Notes: generated by a model from the sequence alone, not told the origin. A stretch of DNA of 64,000 nt from Rossellomorea aquimaris TF-12 (GCF_001648555.1 NZ_LQXM01000029.1:620001-684000), one strand, 5' to 3'; shown: positions 43,323 to 52,322, counted from the first letter of the stretch. Program-made: numbers and translations.

Positions 43323-43788
43323 TTTTGTTCTCCTTTTTGGCTTTTCGTTCGTCTAAATACATATATATTAGTAAAAATACTACTCCAATGGTTAATGATG
43401 CATCGGCAATATTAAATATCGGAAAATCATAGGAAAAGATGTATGTATTTAAGAAATCGACAACTTCTTTTCTAAGGAGTCTGTCAATAAAGTTCCCAAT
43501 TGCACCACCAAGCATAAAGGCTAAACTTATGCTGAAAATAAACTGCCCTTTTGCATGGACTTGCATATAATACACGAGCCCTACAATTACTACTAATGTA
43601 ATAACGTAAAAAAACCACATTTGTCCTTGGAGTATTCCCCATGCTGCACCTTGATTTCGATGAGAAGTAAGATAGAAAACATTTTCAATAATTTCTATAC
43701 TTTCTCCTTCAGTCATCCTCTTTACAACGAACCACTTAGTTAATTGGTCTAATGCAATCACAACCAAAGCAATTAAATAATAAAACAC
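43270..43788 (-). CDS. lspA: Lipoprotein signal peptidase (signal peptidase II)
   Basis: Aspartic membrane protease that cleaves the signal peptide of diacylglyceryl-modified prolipoproteins. The 172-residue protein has four membrane segments and both catalytic aspartates, in GNFIDRLL and [11 protein letters not shown], plus the [10 protein letters not shown] box. I start at GTG 43788 ([19 protein letters not shown]), 7 bases after GTGGAGG; the GTG 15 bases upstream coincides with that site. Confidence 0.95.
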   Translation of the reverse strand: MFYYLIALVVIALDQLTKWFVVKRMTEGESIEIIENVFYLTSHRNQGAAWGILQGQMWFFYVITLVVIVGLVYYMQVHAKGQFIFSISLAFMLGGAIGNFIDRLLRKEVVDFLNTYIFSYDFPIFNIADASLTIGVVFLLIYMYLDERKAKKENKNGSNSAHHTAGRTGRTN

Positions 43789-43861
43789 AAAGGCAACCTC
43801 CACATCGTAAGAAATGATTACCTTTGCATTTTAGCATAAACGGGCAAATAAAGACACTTTC

Positions 43862-43883
43862 TTAAGCAATGTATTTGCTTAGA
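43862..43883 (-). terminator. Short hairpin after ylyA
   Basis: TAAGCAA and TTGCTTA form a 7-bp stem around a short loop just after the ylyA stop codon. The following minus-strand sequence (AAGAAAGTG) is not a U tract, so termination is uncertain. Confidence 0.35.
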
Positions 43884-43888
43884 AATCG

Positions 43889-44176
43889 TTATGAATTAGA
43901 ATTCATATGAATTTTACCAAAACGTCTCCAATTTAATGCTTCATTTAACGAAGTGCATGTGGGACTCATTTTAATGTAATTGAATGGAATTTCTTCTCCA
44001 CTCAATTCACAATATCCATATTTATTATGTTTTACCCTATTTAATGCATTTCTCACTTCTGAAATTTCTTCACTAATGTATTGCTGAATTAAAGGATGTT
44101 GAGATTGACTTCCCTCTAGCTCTTTTAAGGATGTAGTTAACTCCTGAACAATAGATGTGTATCGGTCATATGTCAT
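43889..44176 (-). CDS. ylyA: DksA/TraR-like protein YlyA
   Basis: B. subtilis YlyA binds RNA polymerase and affects sigma-G-dependent spore germination genes; this 95-residue protein is at the same locus (ileS-ylyA-lspA) and has the same general form. The coiled N-terminal part (about residues 1-50) is followed by a zinc-finger-like region, YGYCELSGEEIPFNYIKM and SPTCTSLNEAL, that keeps only two cysteines of the four in canonical DksA. ATG 44176 follows TGGAGGG. The identification relies on position and this degenerate finger. Confidence 0.8.
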   Translation of the reverse strand: MTYDRYTSIVQELTTSLKELEGSQSQHPLIQQYISEEISEVRNALNRVKHNKYGYCELSGEEIPFNYIKMSPTCTSLNEALNWRRFGKIHMNSNS

Positions 44177-44201
44177 CTTAATCCCTCCATTTATAGTATG
44201 G

Positions 44202-44230
44202 AGAATAGTAAGCAAAAACTTGTCTTGCAA
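44202..44230 (-). promoter_or_regulatory. Candidate promoter for ylyA
   Basis: TTGCAA (44225-44230) and TATTCT (44202-44207) are 17 bases apart, downstream of the ileS terminator. Both boxes are 4 of 6 matches, so confidence is limited. Confidence 0.4.
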
Positions 44231-44264
44231 GATATAGCAATTATGGAATTAGTCCTGTTGAAAT

Positions 44265-44298
44265 AAAAAAGGTTGACCTCCTTAAAGGAGATCAACCT
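44265..44298 (-). terminator. ileS terminator
   Basis: AGGTTGACCTCC (44270-44281) pairs with GGAGATCAACCT (44287-44298) with one mismatch; TTTTTTATTT follows on the minus strand. Confidence 0.9.
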
Positions 44299-44309
44299 CA
44301 TATTTACTT

Positions 44310-47081
44310 TTATGCTAAATGGGAATAGCTCTCTTTCACTACTGATGCACAGCGTGTGCAAAGTGTTGGATGATCTTTGTCTTCTCCAACTGTTGTTGTA
44401 ACCACCCAACAACGTTCACATGTTTCACCTTCAGCTTTTTCAACAACAATATAGCTTTCGCCAACATTTAATGCATGTTCAGGTGCTTCATCTGCTTTAC
44501 CACCGATTTCAATAGCTGAAACGATAAATAATTGCTTTAAGTCTTCATTGATTGAATCCAATAAAGATTTCGTCTCATCATTAACAAACAGAGTCACTTT
44601 TGCTGTTAATGATTTACCAATCATCTTTTGGTTTCGTGCTTCTTCCAGTGCCTTTAGAACATCATCTCTTAGTTCCAGGAATGCATTCCATTTTCTCTTT
44701 AATTCATCAGCATTCTGAATGTCTTTAGCTTCTGGCATATCAGTTAATTGAACACTGTCACCTTCTACTCCAGGAAGATAAGACCAAACCTCATCAGCTG
44801 TATGGGAAAGGATTGGAGACATTAACTTTGTCAGTGCGACTAAACATTCGTATAAAACTGTTTGCATTGCTCTACGCTCTTCATTATTTTCAGATTCGAT
44901 GTACAGAACATCCTTTGCGAAATCTAAATAGAATGAGCTTAAATCCAATGTACAGAAATTATTAACTGCATGATAAATACTTGCAAATTCGTATTTATCA
45001 TAAGAAGATTTTACATTCTTCACTAAATCATTCAGCTTTACAAGCATAAACTGATCTACTTCTCTTAATTGATCGTATGGTACGCTATTTGATTTAGGAT
45101 CAAAATCAGCAAGGTTACCAAGTAAGAATCGATAGGTGTTGCGAATTTTACGATAAACTTCTGCTACCTGCTTCAAGATAGGATCTGAAACACGTACGTC
45201 GGATTGATAATCGACGGAAGCTACCCATAATCGTAGAATATCAGCTCCTAATTGTTTCATTACTTTTTCTGGAACCATGACATTACCAAGTGATTTACTC
45301 ATTTTTCTTCCATCACCATCCAGGGCAAACCCATGGCTTAGTACACCTTTGTAAGGCGCTTTTCCTGTAACAGCAACACTAGTAGTTAAAGATGAGTTAA
45401 ACCAACCACGGTATTGATCAGAACCTTCTAGGTATAAGTCCGCCGGTCTTTGTAAATCATCTCTTTCTTCAAGAACAGCTTGGTGAGAGGAACCTGAATC
45501 AAACCAAACATCCATAATATCTTGTTCTTTCGTGAAGTGACCATTTGGACTTGATTCATGAGTGAACCCTTCTGGTAATAAATCCTTCGCTTCTTTTTCA
45601 AACCAAATATTAGATCCATGTTCACGGAAAAGATTGGATACATGTTCAATCGTTTCATCTGTAATAATTTCTTCACCATTCTCAGCATAGAACACAGGAA
45701 TCGGAACGCCCCATGCACGTTGACGGGAAATACACCAATCTCCGCGATCACGAACCATGTTGAACAGTCTCGTTTCTCCCCAGCTTGGAATCCACTTCGT
45801 TTCATTCACCGCTTCTAATAACTCTTTGCGAAATTTGTCAATGGATGCAAACCATTGTGCAGTAGCTCTAAAAATAACCGGCTTTTTTGTACGCCAGTCG
45901 TGCGGATAAGAGTGAGTAATAAAGGTTAACTTCAGTAAAGCTCCAACTTCCTGAAGCTTTTCTGTGATTGGTTTGTTCGCTTTATCATAAAATAAGCCTT
46001 CAAACCCAGGAGCTTCTGCCGTCATGACCCCTTTATCATCTACCGGGCAAAGAACATCTAAACCATATTTTTTTCCGACAAGGAAATCATCTTCCCCGTG
46101 TCCAGGTGCTGTATGGACACAACCAGTACCCGAATCCGTTGTAACATGATCGCCTAGAATAACAAGGGATTTTCTGTCATATAAAGGATGCTTTGCTACA
46201 AGATGCTCAAGTTCTTCACCTTTTACCTTTTTACTAACGGAATAGTCTTCCCACTCTAAATTTTTTGCTACTTCTTCTAATAGATCTTCTGCTACCACAT
46301 ATTGTTTTTCTTTTTCTGAAACAACAACATAGCTTAGATCTTTATGAACAGCAATACCTAAATTTGCCGGGATCGTCCAAGGAGTTGTGGTCCAGATGAT
46401 CATCTGTGTCCCTTCTGCAAGGACTCCTTTTCCATCTGTAATATCAAAACCAACATAGATAGAAGGAGAACGCTTATCCTGGTACTCAATTTCTGCCTCA
46501 GCAAGAGCTGATTCACTTGAAGGAGACCAATATACAGGTTTTTTCCCTTTATAGATATAGCCCTTTTTTGCCATATCACCAAATACTTTAATTTGCTGAG
46601 CTTCGTATTCAGGCTTTAACGTAATATATGGATTATCCCAGTCACCACGTACTCCTAATTGTTTAAATTGAGTTCGTTGGTTATCAACTTGTTCATATGC
46701 GTATTCCTCACACAATTTACGAAATTCAGCAATCGTCATCTCTTTACGCTTTACACCTTTATTTGTTAAAGCTTGCTCAATAGGTAATCCATGAGTATCC
46801 CAACCTGGCACATATGGTGCATGAAATCCATTCATTGATTTATACCGTACAATAAAGTCTTTTAAAACTTTATTTAAAGCATGCCCCATATGAATGTTTC
46901 CATTAGCATATGGTGGCCCATCATGAAGAACAAATAGTGGACGCCCACTTGTTCTTTCTTGTACTTTTTTATAAATACTCATTTCTTCCCATTTCTTTTG
47001 TGTTTCCGGCTCTCTTTTAGGTAAATTCCCTCTCATAGGGAATTCTGTTTTCGGCATTAATAAAGTATCTTTGTACTCCAT
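44310..47081 (-). CDS. ileS: Isoleucyl-tRNA synthetase
   Basis: Charges tRNA-Ile and edits valine. The 923-residue class I synthetase has the HIGH-type motif HMGH near residue 68 ([16 protein letters not shown]), the CP1 editing domain, KMSKS ([10 protein letters not shown]) and a C-terminal zinc site with CERCW and CTRC, so it is the bacterial short type. The mRNA is controlled by a T-box. The ATG follows AAGGAGGA. Confidence 0.97.
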   Translation of the reverse strand: MEYKDTLLMPKTEFPMRGNLPKREPETQKKWEEMSIYKKVQERTSGRPLFVLHDGPPYANGNIHMGHALNKVLKDFIVRYKSMNGFHAPYVPGWDTHGLPIEQALTNKGVKRKEMTIAEFRKLCEEYAYEQVDNQRTQFKQLGVRGDWDNPYITLKPEYEAQQIKVFGDMAKKGYIYKGKKPVYWSPSSESALAEAEIEYQDKRSPSIYVGFDITDGKGVLAEGTQMIIWTTTPWTIPANLGIAVHKDLSYVVVSEKEKQYVVAEDLLEEVAKNLEWEDYSVSKKVKGEELEHLVAKHPLYDRKSLVILGDHVTTDSGTGCVHTAPGHGEDDFLVGKKYGLDVLCPVDDKGVMTAEAPGFEGLFYDKANKPITEKLQEVGALLKLTFITHSYPHDWRTKKPVIFRATAQWFASIDKFRKELLEAVNETKWIPSWGETRLFNMVRDRGDWCISRQRAWGVPIPVFYAENGEEIITDETIEHVSNLFREHGSNIWFEKEAKDLLPEGFTHESSPNGHFTKEQDIMDVWFDSGSSHQAVLEERDDLQRPADLYLEGSDQYRGWFNSSLTTSVAVTGKAPYKGVLSHGFALDGDGRKMSKSLGNVMVPEKVMKQLGADILRLWVASVDYQSDVRVSDPILKQVAEVYRKIRNTYRFLLGNLADFDPKSNSVPYDQLREVDQFMLVKLNDLVKNVKSSYDKYEFASIYHAVNNFCTLDLSSFYLDFAKDVLYIESENNEERRAMQTVLYECLVALTKLMSPILSHTADEVWSYLPGVEGDSVQLTDMPEAKDIQNADELKRKWNAFLELRDDVLKALEEARNQKMIGKSLTAKVTLFVNDETKSLLDSINEDLKQLFIVSAIEIGGKADEAPEHALNVGESYIVVEKAEGETCERCWVVTTTVGEDKDHPTLCTRCASVVKESYSHLA

Positions 47082-47171
47082 TCGTACATCCTCCTTAACA
47101 TTTCTCTTATTGCCATCTTTTCTAATTAAGTTGTTTCTTAATCAAATGAATTGGTTTTCTAAATGAAGAAC

Positions 47172-47445
47172 AAAAAAAGCTTTCTCATCCCAATAAAGGG
47201 ACGAGAAAGCTTTTCCCGCGGTACCACCCTCATAAAGACAAAGGTAAATCTTTATCTTCACTCGTTCCGATTCGTAACGTGAATGAAACGCTATTCATTA
47301 CTCTTCTAAAGAGAATTTCATGATTAGTGCTCGAGGGTGATATTCCGATTCTTGTTCCTTGTCGAGCTTTCACCGTCCTCGACTCGCTTAAAAAGGAAAT
47401 GATATAAGAAACGTACTGTCCCTGTCTTAGCCTTCAGTATGGCAA
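47172..47445 (-). ncRNA. T-box riboswitch of ileS
   Basis: The leader contains the T-box core AGGGTGGTACCGCG (complement of 47217-47230), upstream stem I with a GAATATCA specifier loop whose codon ATC at 47339-47341 reads Ile, and a terminator AAGCTTTCTC... pairing with GAGAAAGCTT (47177-47212), ending in a seven-T run. Uncharged tRNA-Ile would pair its acceptor end with the T-box and prevent termination. Confidence 0.95.
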
Positions 47446-47461
47446 TTAAGATTGTTGTTCA

Positions 47462-47491
47462 ATTATATGAAAAAACGGCTGTTTTCGTCAA
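47462..47491 (-). promoter_or_regulatory. ileS promoter
   Basis: TTGACG (47486-47491) and a perfect TATAAT (47462-47467) are 18 bases apart, just ahead of the T-box leader. The -35 box contains the TGA stop codon of divIVA. Confidence 0.85.
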
Positions 47492-48003
47492 GATAATGTT
47501 TCTTCTTCTTTTAATGTTTTTAAATCTGTTGCATCAAGATCAAATTCCATTAATTGATCCCAATCGTTTGTATCCAGTAAATCAAGCTGAGCCTCAATTA
47601 ACATTTTAAAACGTGTTCTAAATACTTTTGATTGCTTTTTAAGCTCTTCAATTTCAATGGCAATTTTTCGAGCCTTGGACAATGATTCATTTACGATTCG
47701 ATCAGCATTTTTTTCTGCTTCTCTTATTATCAGCTTTGACTCTTTCATTGCGTTTCTTTTTACTTCTTCCCCAGCTTCTTGAGCTATGACAATTGACTTG
47801 TTTAACGTTTCTTCAATATTCGTAAAATGACCTAGTCGCTCATTCATCGAATTTAAACGTTCTTCCGTTTCTTTCTTCTCACGGATAAGAATTTCATAAT
47901 CTTTAATAATTTGATCTAAAAATTCATTGACTTCATCCTCATCATAACCACGAAAGCCACGACTAAATTCCTTATTATGTATGTCTAATGGCGTTAAAGG
48001 CAT
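47488..48003 (-). CDS. divIVA: Cell-division and polarity protein DivIVA
   Basis: Coiled-coil protein that binds negatively curved membrane at septa and poles and recruits MinJ, RacA and others. The 171-residue protein has the membrane-binding head MPLTPLDIHNKEFSRGFRGYDEDEVNEFLDQI, long coiled coils (about 30-150) and an acidic tail. I start at ATG 48003, after GGAGGTGG; an upstream GTG is part of that site. A 7-base TGTCGAA sequence near 48054-48060, a Spo0A-box-like motif, lies upstream of it, next to a TATAAT at 48040-48045. Confidence 0.95.
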   Translation of the reverse strand: MPLTPLDIHNKEFSRGFRGYDEDEVNEFLDQIIKDYEILIREKKETEERLNSMNERLGHFTNIEETLNKSIVIAQEAGEEVKRNAMKESKLIIREAEKNADRIVNESLSKARKIAIEIEELKKQSKVFRTRFKMLIEAQLDLLDTNDWDQLMEFDLDATDLKTLKEEETLS

Positions 48004-48092
48004 GGGAGCCACCTCCAGTACTTGGTGAATTACATTATCATTATAACTAATATTTCGACAGTATGTGTGGAAATTCCTTTATTTTTCTTAAA

Positions 48093-48863
48093 TTATTTCA
48101 AAACCCCTACAGAAATTCGCCATTTTTCTTTCTTTGTTTTCCCTTCAATGGATAAAAGCTTGCTTCTTCCGTACCCTCTTGAAGAGATAACATCATACTC
48201 TTCCACCACAAAAGAAGCATTTTCGACGATTCTCCAATTAACCTTTACCAGGCTAGCTTTTATTAAAGCTTGGGCTTTCTGTCGAGAAATGGAATAGATT
48301 GCTGAAAGTATGACATCTAATCGCAGTGAGCTTACAGTTGTTATTTTATCTTGCCACTGTTCATTTGTTTGCACCATATCAGCTATTGGCTTTGGTATAA
48401 GAGAAACCTTTGTTTTTCCAACCTCAGTGAATTGCATAGAAACATAGTCAGAGATTTCTTCTGCAAGAATCAACTGAATAGAACCATTATGGGTTAAGAT
48501 ATCTCCATATTTATCTCGTTTTAATCCTAATGACATCAGTGTTCCTAAAACCTGTCTATGCTCTATTGTAACAAACTTACTTGGATACTCCATCTCAAAT
48601 AAAAGAATACCAAAATCTTCTTCCTCAGGATGATAGTAAGGTGGATATAACAAAGCTCTCTTTCTTTCAGCAGTTTCAGGATAAAACATCACTTGAATAT
48701 CCTCATTTTGACCAACAATTGACTTCACTATGTACTGCTGCCTAGGGTCTAAAAAATCAGTACGTTTAGATGCATATTGGCTCTCGACCTGACTTTTCCA
48801 TTCTAAAACACTGTCAACAAACTCTTTTTCCTCTGTCCTAAAATGTTGATAAATAGATGTCAT
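48093..48863 (-). CDS. ylmH: S4-domain RNA-binding protein YlmH
   Basis: A 256-residue protein with a C-terminal S4 RNA-binding domain (about residues 180-240, LRLDVILSAIYSISRQKAQALI), similar to B. subtilis YlmH, which has been reported to take part in ribosome-associated quality control with RqcH. The ATG follows AGGAGGTGG. It is separated from its usual neighbour ylmG by about 685 bases of repeat-bearing sequence. Confidence 0.92.
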   Translation of the reverse strand: MTSIYQHFRTEEKEFVDSVLEWKSQVESQYASKRTDFLDPRQQYIVKSIVGQNEDIQVMFYPETAERKRALLYPPYYHPEEEDFGILLFEMEYPSKFVTIEHRQVLGTLMSLGLKRDKYGDILTHNGSIQLILAEEISDYVSMQFTEVGKTKVSLIPKPIADMVQTNEQWQDKITTVSSLRLDVILSAIYSISRQKAQALIKASLVKVNWRIVENASFVVEEYDVISSRGYGRSKLLSIEGKTKKEKWRISVGVLK

Positions 48864-48929
48864 CTAACCACCTCCTATACATTTTTAAAAATGGCTCTTG
48901 TCGTAAACTTTGTTGCTGTAAGGGAGTAG

Positions 48930-49190
48930 AGGTTGATTGCAACGAGAAGTGCTCGCTTTCCACGGGGCATGAACTGAGCCTGAGCCTCCTTGGGCTAAGC
49001 CCTATGGGGTCTCACTGTCTAGCTCCAGGGCTTAAGGGCTAGAGGTAATAAGTCAATTGTGGCAAAGAGGAAAAAATCCCCTTTCTAACAGAATCGCCTT
49101 ATGCTTGTCGCCCCTGAACAAATCCCCACCGCTTTTCATGCCTTCCCGCTATTCACGCAGGAGTCGAGCACCTTACGTTCCAATCAACTT
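48930..49190 (+). repeat. Dispersed intergenic repeat, copy 2 (fullest)
   Basis: Bounded by near-inverted ends AGGTTGATTG (48930-48939) and CAATCAACTT (49181-49190). Its left half reads CGAGAAGTGCTCGCTTTCC, ACGGGGC, then GAGCCTCCTTGGGCT; its right half has GCAGGAGTCGAGCACCTT. The left half is shared with 11.3 kb and 61.3 kb copies. A second repeat sits inside. No transposase is present, so a non-autonomous (MITE-like) or remnant origin is possible. Confidence 0.7.
49015..49138 (+). repeat. Second repeat family nested in copy 2
   Basis: Starts CTGTCTAGCTCCAGGGC and ends near CGCTTTTC, containing TAATAAGTCAAT and CTTATGCTTGTCGCCCCTGA. I recall this CTGTCTAGCTCCAG...GTCGCCCCTGA pattern as a common intergenic element of Bacillaceae; this is recall, not a database result. 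Its location splits the left and right halves of the larger repeat. Confidence 0.6.
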
Positions 49191-49359
49191 ACGAAGCGAG
49201 AGTTTCTAAAATAGATAATATAAGGACCTATACGCGTAAAATAACAGCTTTTATTAAAGTGTTCAGCGGTTGATATTAACATGTAAGAAAAAAGCCTTTT
49301 CTTAAAATTGTTGTTTGTCGCAATTAAGCCATGTCACGTAAATTCTATATTGTGAGGGG

Positions 49360-49430
49360 GCTGCGTAGAATTCTGAGGAAAAACCTGCGTGCTGAGACCT
49401 TGAAGCGAAGCAGTATTCCTCAACATTCAG
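49360..49430 (+). repeat. Dispersed repeat, partial copy 3
   Basis: GAGACCTTGAAGCGAAGCAG and then CCTCA (49394-49421) align with the reverse complement of the 61.27 kb copy (GAGATCCCCCGGAAGCGAAG, CCTCA). Bases 49191-49359 in the same ylmG-ylmH gap hold only AT-rich sequence and a small TAAGAAAA/TTTTCTTA hairpin at 49284-49304. Confidence 0.55.
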
Positions 49431-49485
49431 TATAAACTGGTTGACAGAGCCTTGCAGATATCCTGTGCGAAAAGAGCTTTAAAAA

Positions 49486-49525
49486 CAAAAGAACTGAAAC
49501 GTTAAAAAATGTTTCAGCTCTTTTT
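49486..49525 (-). terminator. ylmG terminator, bidirectional
   Basis: GAACTGAAAC (49491-49500) pairs with GTTTCAGCTC (49511-49520) with one mismatch; TTTTGTTTTT follows on the minus strand and CTTTTTAAT on the plus strand. It isolates ylmG from ylmH. Confidence 0.85.
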
Positions 49526-49548
49526 AATAATTTTCTGATCGATTCAAT

Positions 49549-49812
49549 TTAAATTAACCAACGGAACAGTTGAGCTAAGCCGGCTTGAGCTAAATTCAAA
49601 ACGATAAAAGCGACTATTGGTGAAATATCAATCATTCCAAGTGGAGGAACGATACGTCTAAACGGCTCTAAATAAGGCTCACAAATACGAGTTAGAAATT
49701 GTCCGATGGACGATTCTTTTGCGTTTGGAAACCAAGACATTAAAATATAGATAATTAATGCCCAAGAATAAAGCTGTATGAGAGTAGATAATACATCATA
49801 AATAAGACCCAT
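49549..49812 (-). CDS. ylmG: YggT-family membrane protein YlmG
   Basis: An 87-residue protein with two hydrophobic segments (about 5-25 and 60-80) separated by the conserved [27 protein letters not shown]. The family is linked by gene neighbourhood to cell division and its plant relatives to nucleoid distribution; a precise role is unknown. The ATG is 8 bases after the sepF stop, so the two are co-transcribed. Confidence 0.92.
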   Translation of the reverse strand: MGLIYDVLSTLIQLYSWALIIYILMSWFPNAKESSIGQFLTRICEPYLEPFRRIVPPLGMIDISPIVAFIVLNLAQAGLAQLFRWLI

Positions 49813-49820
49813 AATTTACA

Positions 49821-50267
49821 TTACCACCTCGAATCCGATATATCTTCTTCTTTAAGGAACTCAGAGATATTTCCACTTACCTCAACGTTATCAGGCGTAC
49901 ATAAGAAAATGTTGTTCCCAACTCGTTGAATATCTCCTCCTATTGCATAAACAGTACCGCTTAAAAAATCCACAATACGTTTTGCTTGATCATGTTGAAT
50001 GCGTTGTAGGTTTACAAGAACAGACCGGCGATTCTTTAAGTGATCTGCAATTTCTTGAGCTTCTGCGTAAACCCGGGGCTCTACCAGAATCATCTTAGAG
50101 GATTTCTGTACACTTTGAAGACTCACTACATTTTGCTTTGATTGAGCCAAGGATTGTGATTTCATGGACTTTTTCTCCTCGTATTCTTCATCGAACTTTT
50201 CATCTTCATAATCATACTCTTCTTCGTCAAGCAAAAAGAACGTTTTAAGTTTAGATTTGATCCCCAC
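49821..50267 (-). CDS. sepF: Cell division protein SepF
   Basis: Anchors FtsZ to the membrane and makes rings that shape the septum. The 148-residue protein has a short amphipathic N-terminus ([12 protein letters not shown]), an acidic and Gln/Ser-rich linker, and the conserved C-terminal domain starting at about residue 58 ([39 protein letters not shown]). The start is a GTG: an in-frame stop codon lies directly ahead of it, so no other start is available; AGAGGAG is about 10 bases upstream. Confidence 0.95.
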   Translation of the reverse strand: MGIKSKLKTFFLLDEEEYDYEDEKFDEEYEEKKSMKSQSLAQSKQNVVSLQSVQKSSKMILVEPRVYAEAQEIADHLKNRRSVLVNLQRIQHDQAKRIVDFLSGTVYAIGGDIQRVGNNIFLCTPDNVEVSGNISEFLKEEDISDSRW

Positions 50268-50283
50268 TTACATTCATCTCCTC

Positions 50284-50958
50284 TCAGTCATTTCCAACTA
50301 ATGCAGTTCCAATACGAATAAAGGTAGCACCTTCTTCGATTGCAAGCATGTAATCATTACTCATCCCCATTGAGAGCTCTGTACATGGAGCATGAGGAAA
50401 ATTCAATTGGCTCATTTCCTCTTGTAATCTTTTCAATTTCCGAAAACATTTTCGAAGGAAAACCTCATCTTCTGTATGAGGAGCCATGGTCATTAATCCT
50501 ATGACTTTAATATTGGGATACTCTTTAAGCTGTATGATGAAGTCTTTTAATTCATTGGGAGACAATCCATGTTTTGATTCTTCACCGGAAACATTTACTT
50601 GCACAAAGCAGGATACAGGCTTGTCTGATCTCTTATGTATCTCTTTGGCTAAAGACAGCCTGTCCAATGAATGTATGTATGACACTTTATCAATAATATT
50701 TTTAACCTTCTTCGATTGAAGAGTACCGATAAAATGCCAATTAGGACGATCTTTTAGTACTTCCCACTTATTGAGCAATCCTTCATCACGGTTTTCACCA
50801 AAATGAGTTAAACCAGCTTCAAAAGCTTCACTTGCTCTTTCAGTAGTTACATATTTCGTAACAGCCACAACATTTACTTCTTCAGACTTTCTCCCACTCC
50901 GCTTACATGCAGCATCGATGTTTTTTTGGACCCGTTCTAAATTTTCACTAACTTTCAT
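50284..50958 (-). CDS. ylmE: YggS-family pyridoxal phosphate homeostasis protein YlmE
   Basis: PLP-binding TIM-barrel protein without known catalytic activity. The 224-residue protein has the PLP lysine in VVAVTKYV, HFGENRDEGL, HFIGTLQSKK and the C-terminal ELSMGMSNDYMLAIEEGATFIRIGTAL block. I start at ATG 50958 with AAGGAG 6 bases upstream, within the last codons of ylmD; the frame is open 7 codons further up. Confidence 0.94.
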   Translation of the reverse strand: MKVSENLERVQKNIDAACKRSGRKSEEVNVVAVTKYVTTERASEAFEAGLTHFGENRDEGLLNKWEVLKDRPNWHFIGTLQSKKVKNIIDKVSYIHSLDRLSLAKEIHKRSDKPVSCFVQVNVSGEESKHGLSPNELKDFIIQLKEYPNIKVIGLMTMAPHTEDEVFLRKCFRKLKRLQEEMSQLNFPHAPCTELSMGMSNDYMLAIEEGATFIRIGTALVGND

Positions 50959-51781
50959 AAGAAGGCTCCTTCCAACCAATAAAACTCATCATTCTTCCTG
51001 TTGTTCCTCCGTCTCCTCTAAATGAGAAAAATTCCTCGGAGCATAGTGAACAATAATTAGAAGTATGGATTTGGATAGAGTTCAAACCACTTTTTAATAA
51101 TAGAAGCTCATTAACTTTCTTTAAATCCAAATTATATTGCCCCTCTTCTACTAAATTATAGGGCAAGTTGATTTCATCTTCTAGTATTTTTTTCACTTTA
51201 TCTATGACTCGATTATCTACAATATAACATTTTTTACAAATGGATGGGCCAATAACGACTTCTAGATTAGAAATTGAGGATCCATAATCTAAGAATTTTT
51301 TTAACATTTTTGGCCCGATTTCTAATACTGTACCTTTCCATCCAGCATGGGCTACTGCAATCAATCCGGTAACTTTATCAATGAAGTAGAGAGGAACACA
51401 GTCTGCATAACACATTGTTAACAAAAGGTTCTTCTCTATGGTAATTAATCCATCCGTATCATTCATACTTGAATCATACGAAGTAGCTCCCAAGCCTTTA
51501 TGATCTATATTCACAACACGAATTTGATTTCCATGAGTTTGTTCACATCCCACCCAAGAAGAAAGAGGGAAATTTAGAGAAGATGCTACTTTTTCACGGT
51601 TTCGAATCACAGAAAGAGCTGAGTCTCCCACATGCAGACCCATATTTAAGGATTGAAATGGTGCCTTACTCACACCCTCTAGCCTGGTTGTAATACCGGC
51701 TACCAACCCAGGAAAGTTACCCGTCCATTGTTTTAATGAATAATAAGATTCTGTTTCTTTTAAAAATGGTTCGTTCGACAC
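50948..51781 (-). CDS. ylmD: Multicopper-oxidase-like / purine nucleoside phosphorylase family protein YlmD
   Basis: Family PF02578 (YfiH, LACC1 relatives), some of which act on purine nucleosides. The 277-residue protein keeps the zinc/copper-binding His and Cys residues in EQTHGNQI, YADCVPLYF and AHAGWKGT. The start is a GTG (51781) 8 bases after AAAGGAG. It overlaps ylmE by 11 bases. Confidence 0.9.
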   Translation of the reverse strand: MSNEPFLKETESYYSLKQWTGNFPGLVAGITTRLEGVSKAPFQSLNMGLHVGDSALSVIRNREKVASSLNFPLSSWVGCEQTHGNQIRVVNIDHKGLGATSYDSSMNDTDGLITIEKNLLLTMCYADCVPLYFIDKVTGLIAVAHAGWKGTVLEIGPKMLKKFLDYGSSISNLEVVIGPSICKKCYIVDNRVIDKVKKILEDEINLPYNLVEEGQYNLDLKKVNELLLLKSGLNSIQIHTSNYCSLCSEEFFSFRGDGGTTGRMMSFIGWKEPSYES

Positions 51782-51838
51782 GTAGGAATCTCCTTTAAGT
51801 TTTCATTTAGTGTACCATAGAAACCGAACGGTCGTCAT

Positions 51839-52123
51839 TTATGATGATGGCTGTTTTGGCTCTTGTAGCTGTCCTTGATTGTAGTGGGTTTCCTTGTACC
51901 TTACCAAAATCACGTCTTCCCCTATTTTCACAATATTACTCCACGGTATAACGATGTCTTCATCTCTACCAAAAAAACCAAGTATCTTTCCTCCTCCGCC
52001 TATAACGATTGCATCAATTCTTCCCGTATCAAGATTAATTTCAATATCTCCAATGTTTCCTAATTTCCGACCATCAGAAATACTTACTACATCTTTGATT
52101 TGAAATTCAGAAATACGTACCAT
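51839..52123 (-). CDS. ylmC: PRC-barrel sporulation protein YlmC/YmxH family
   Basis: A 94-residue PRC-barrel protein; YlmC/YmxH members are widespread in spore formers and of unclear function, often sigma-E dependent. Visible: MVRISEFQIKDVVSISDGRKLG, then GRDEDIVIPWSNIVKIGEDVILV. It precedes ylmD in an apparent operon and is 199 bases from sigG, with the sigG terminator between. Confidence 0.88.
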   Translation of the reverse strand: MVRISEFQIKDVVSISDGRKLGNIGDIEINLDTGRIDAIVIGGGGKILGFFGRDEDIVIPWSNIVKIGEDVILVRYKETHYNQGQLQEPKQPSS

Positions 52124-52202
52124 CGCTTTCCCTCTTTTCTAAATGCTATATATTTATCTTTTTCACTAAACATTACTATTAAAGTTATTATTATTGTATG
52201 CA

Positions 52203-52244
52203 ACAAAAAGAAAGGCAGACCTTGGATTAGGAACTGCCTTTCTT
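52203..52244 (-). terminator. sigG terminator
   Basis: AAGAAAGGCAG (52208-52218) and CTGCCTTTCTT (52234-52244) form an exact 11-bp stem; TTTTTGTTG follows on the minus strand. Confidence 0.9.
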
Positions 52245-52322
52245 TAGATTAAAAATTTTGTTTCACCATTCAAATAAATCATAGGATCGGCATTATCCAC
52301 CCATGGCGGTGAACCTACTTTA

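Noticed and set aside
44190..44200. CATACTA near ylyA as a sigma-G -10 box
   Set aside because: No -35 match at 17-18 bases, and the transcript would start too close to the start codon to keep the ribosome binding site.
45428..45805. 125-codon minus-strand frame inside ileS
   Set aside because: Alternate frame of a complete synthetase; composition is consistent with a shifted reading frame.
49284..49304. TAAGAAAA/TTTTCTTA hairpin as a terminator for ylmG
   Set aside because: No U tract on either strand, and the strong terminator at 49491-49520 already closes ylmG.
52052..52240. Plus-strand open frames opposite ylmC and sigG
   Set aside because: They overlap well-supported genes on the other strand, lack ribosome binding sites and have no recognisable protein features.
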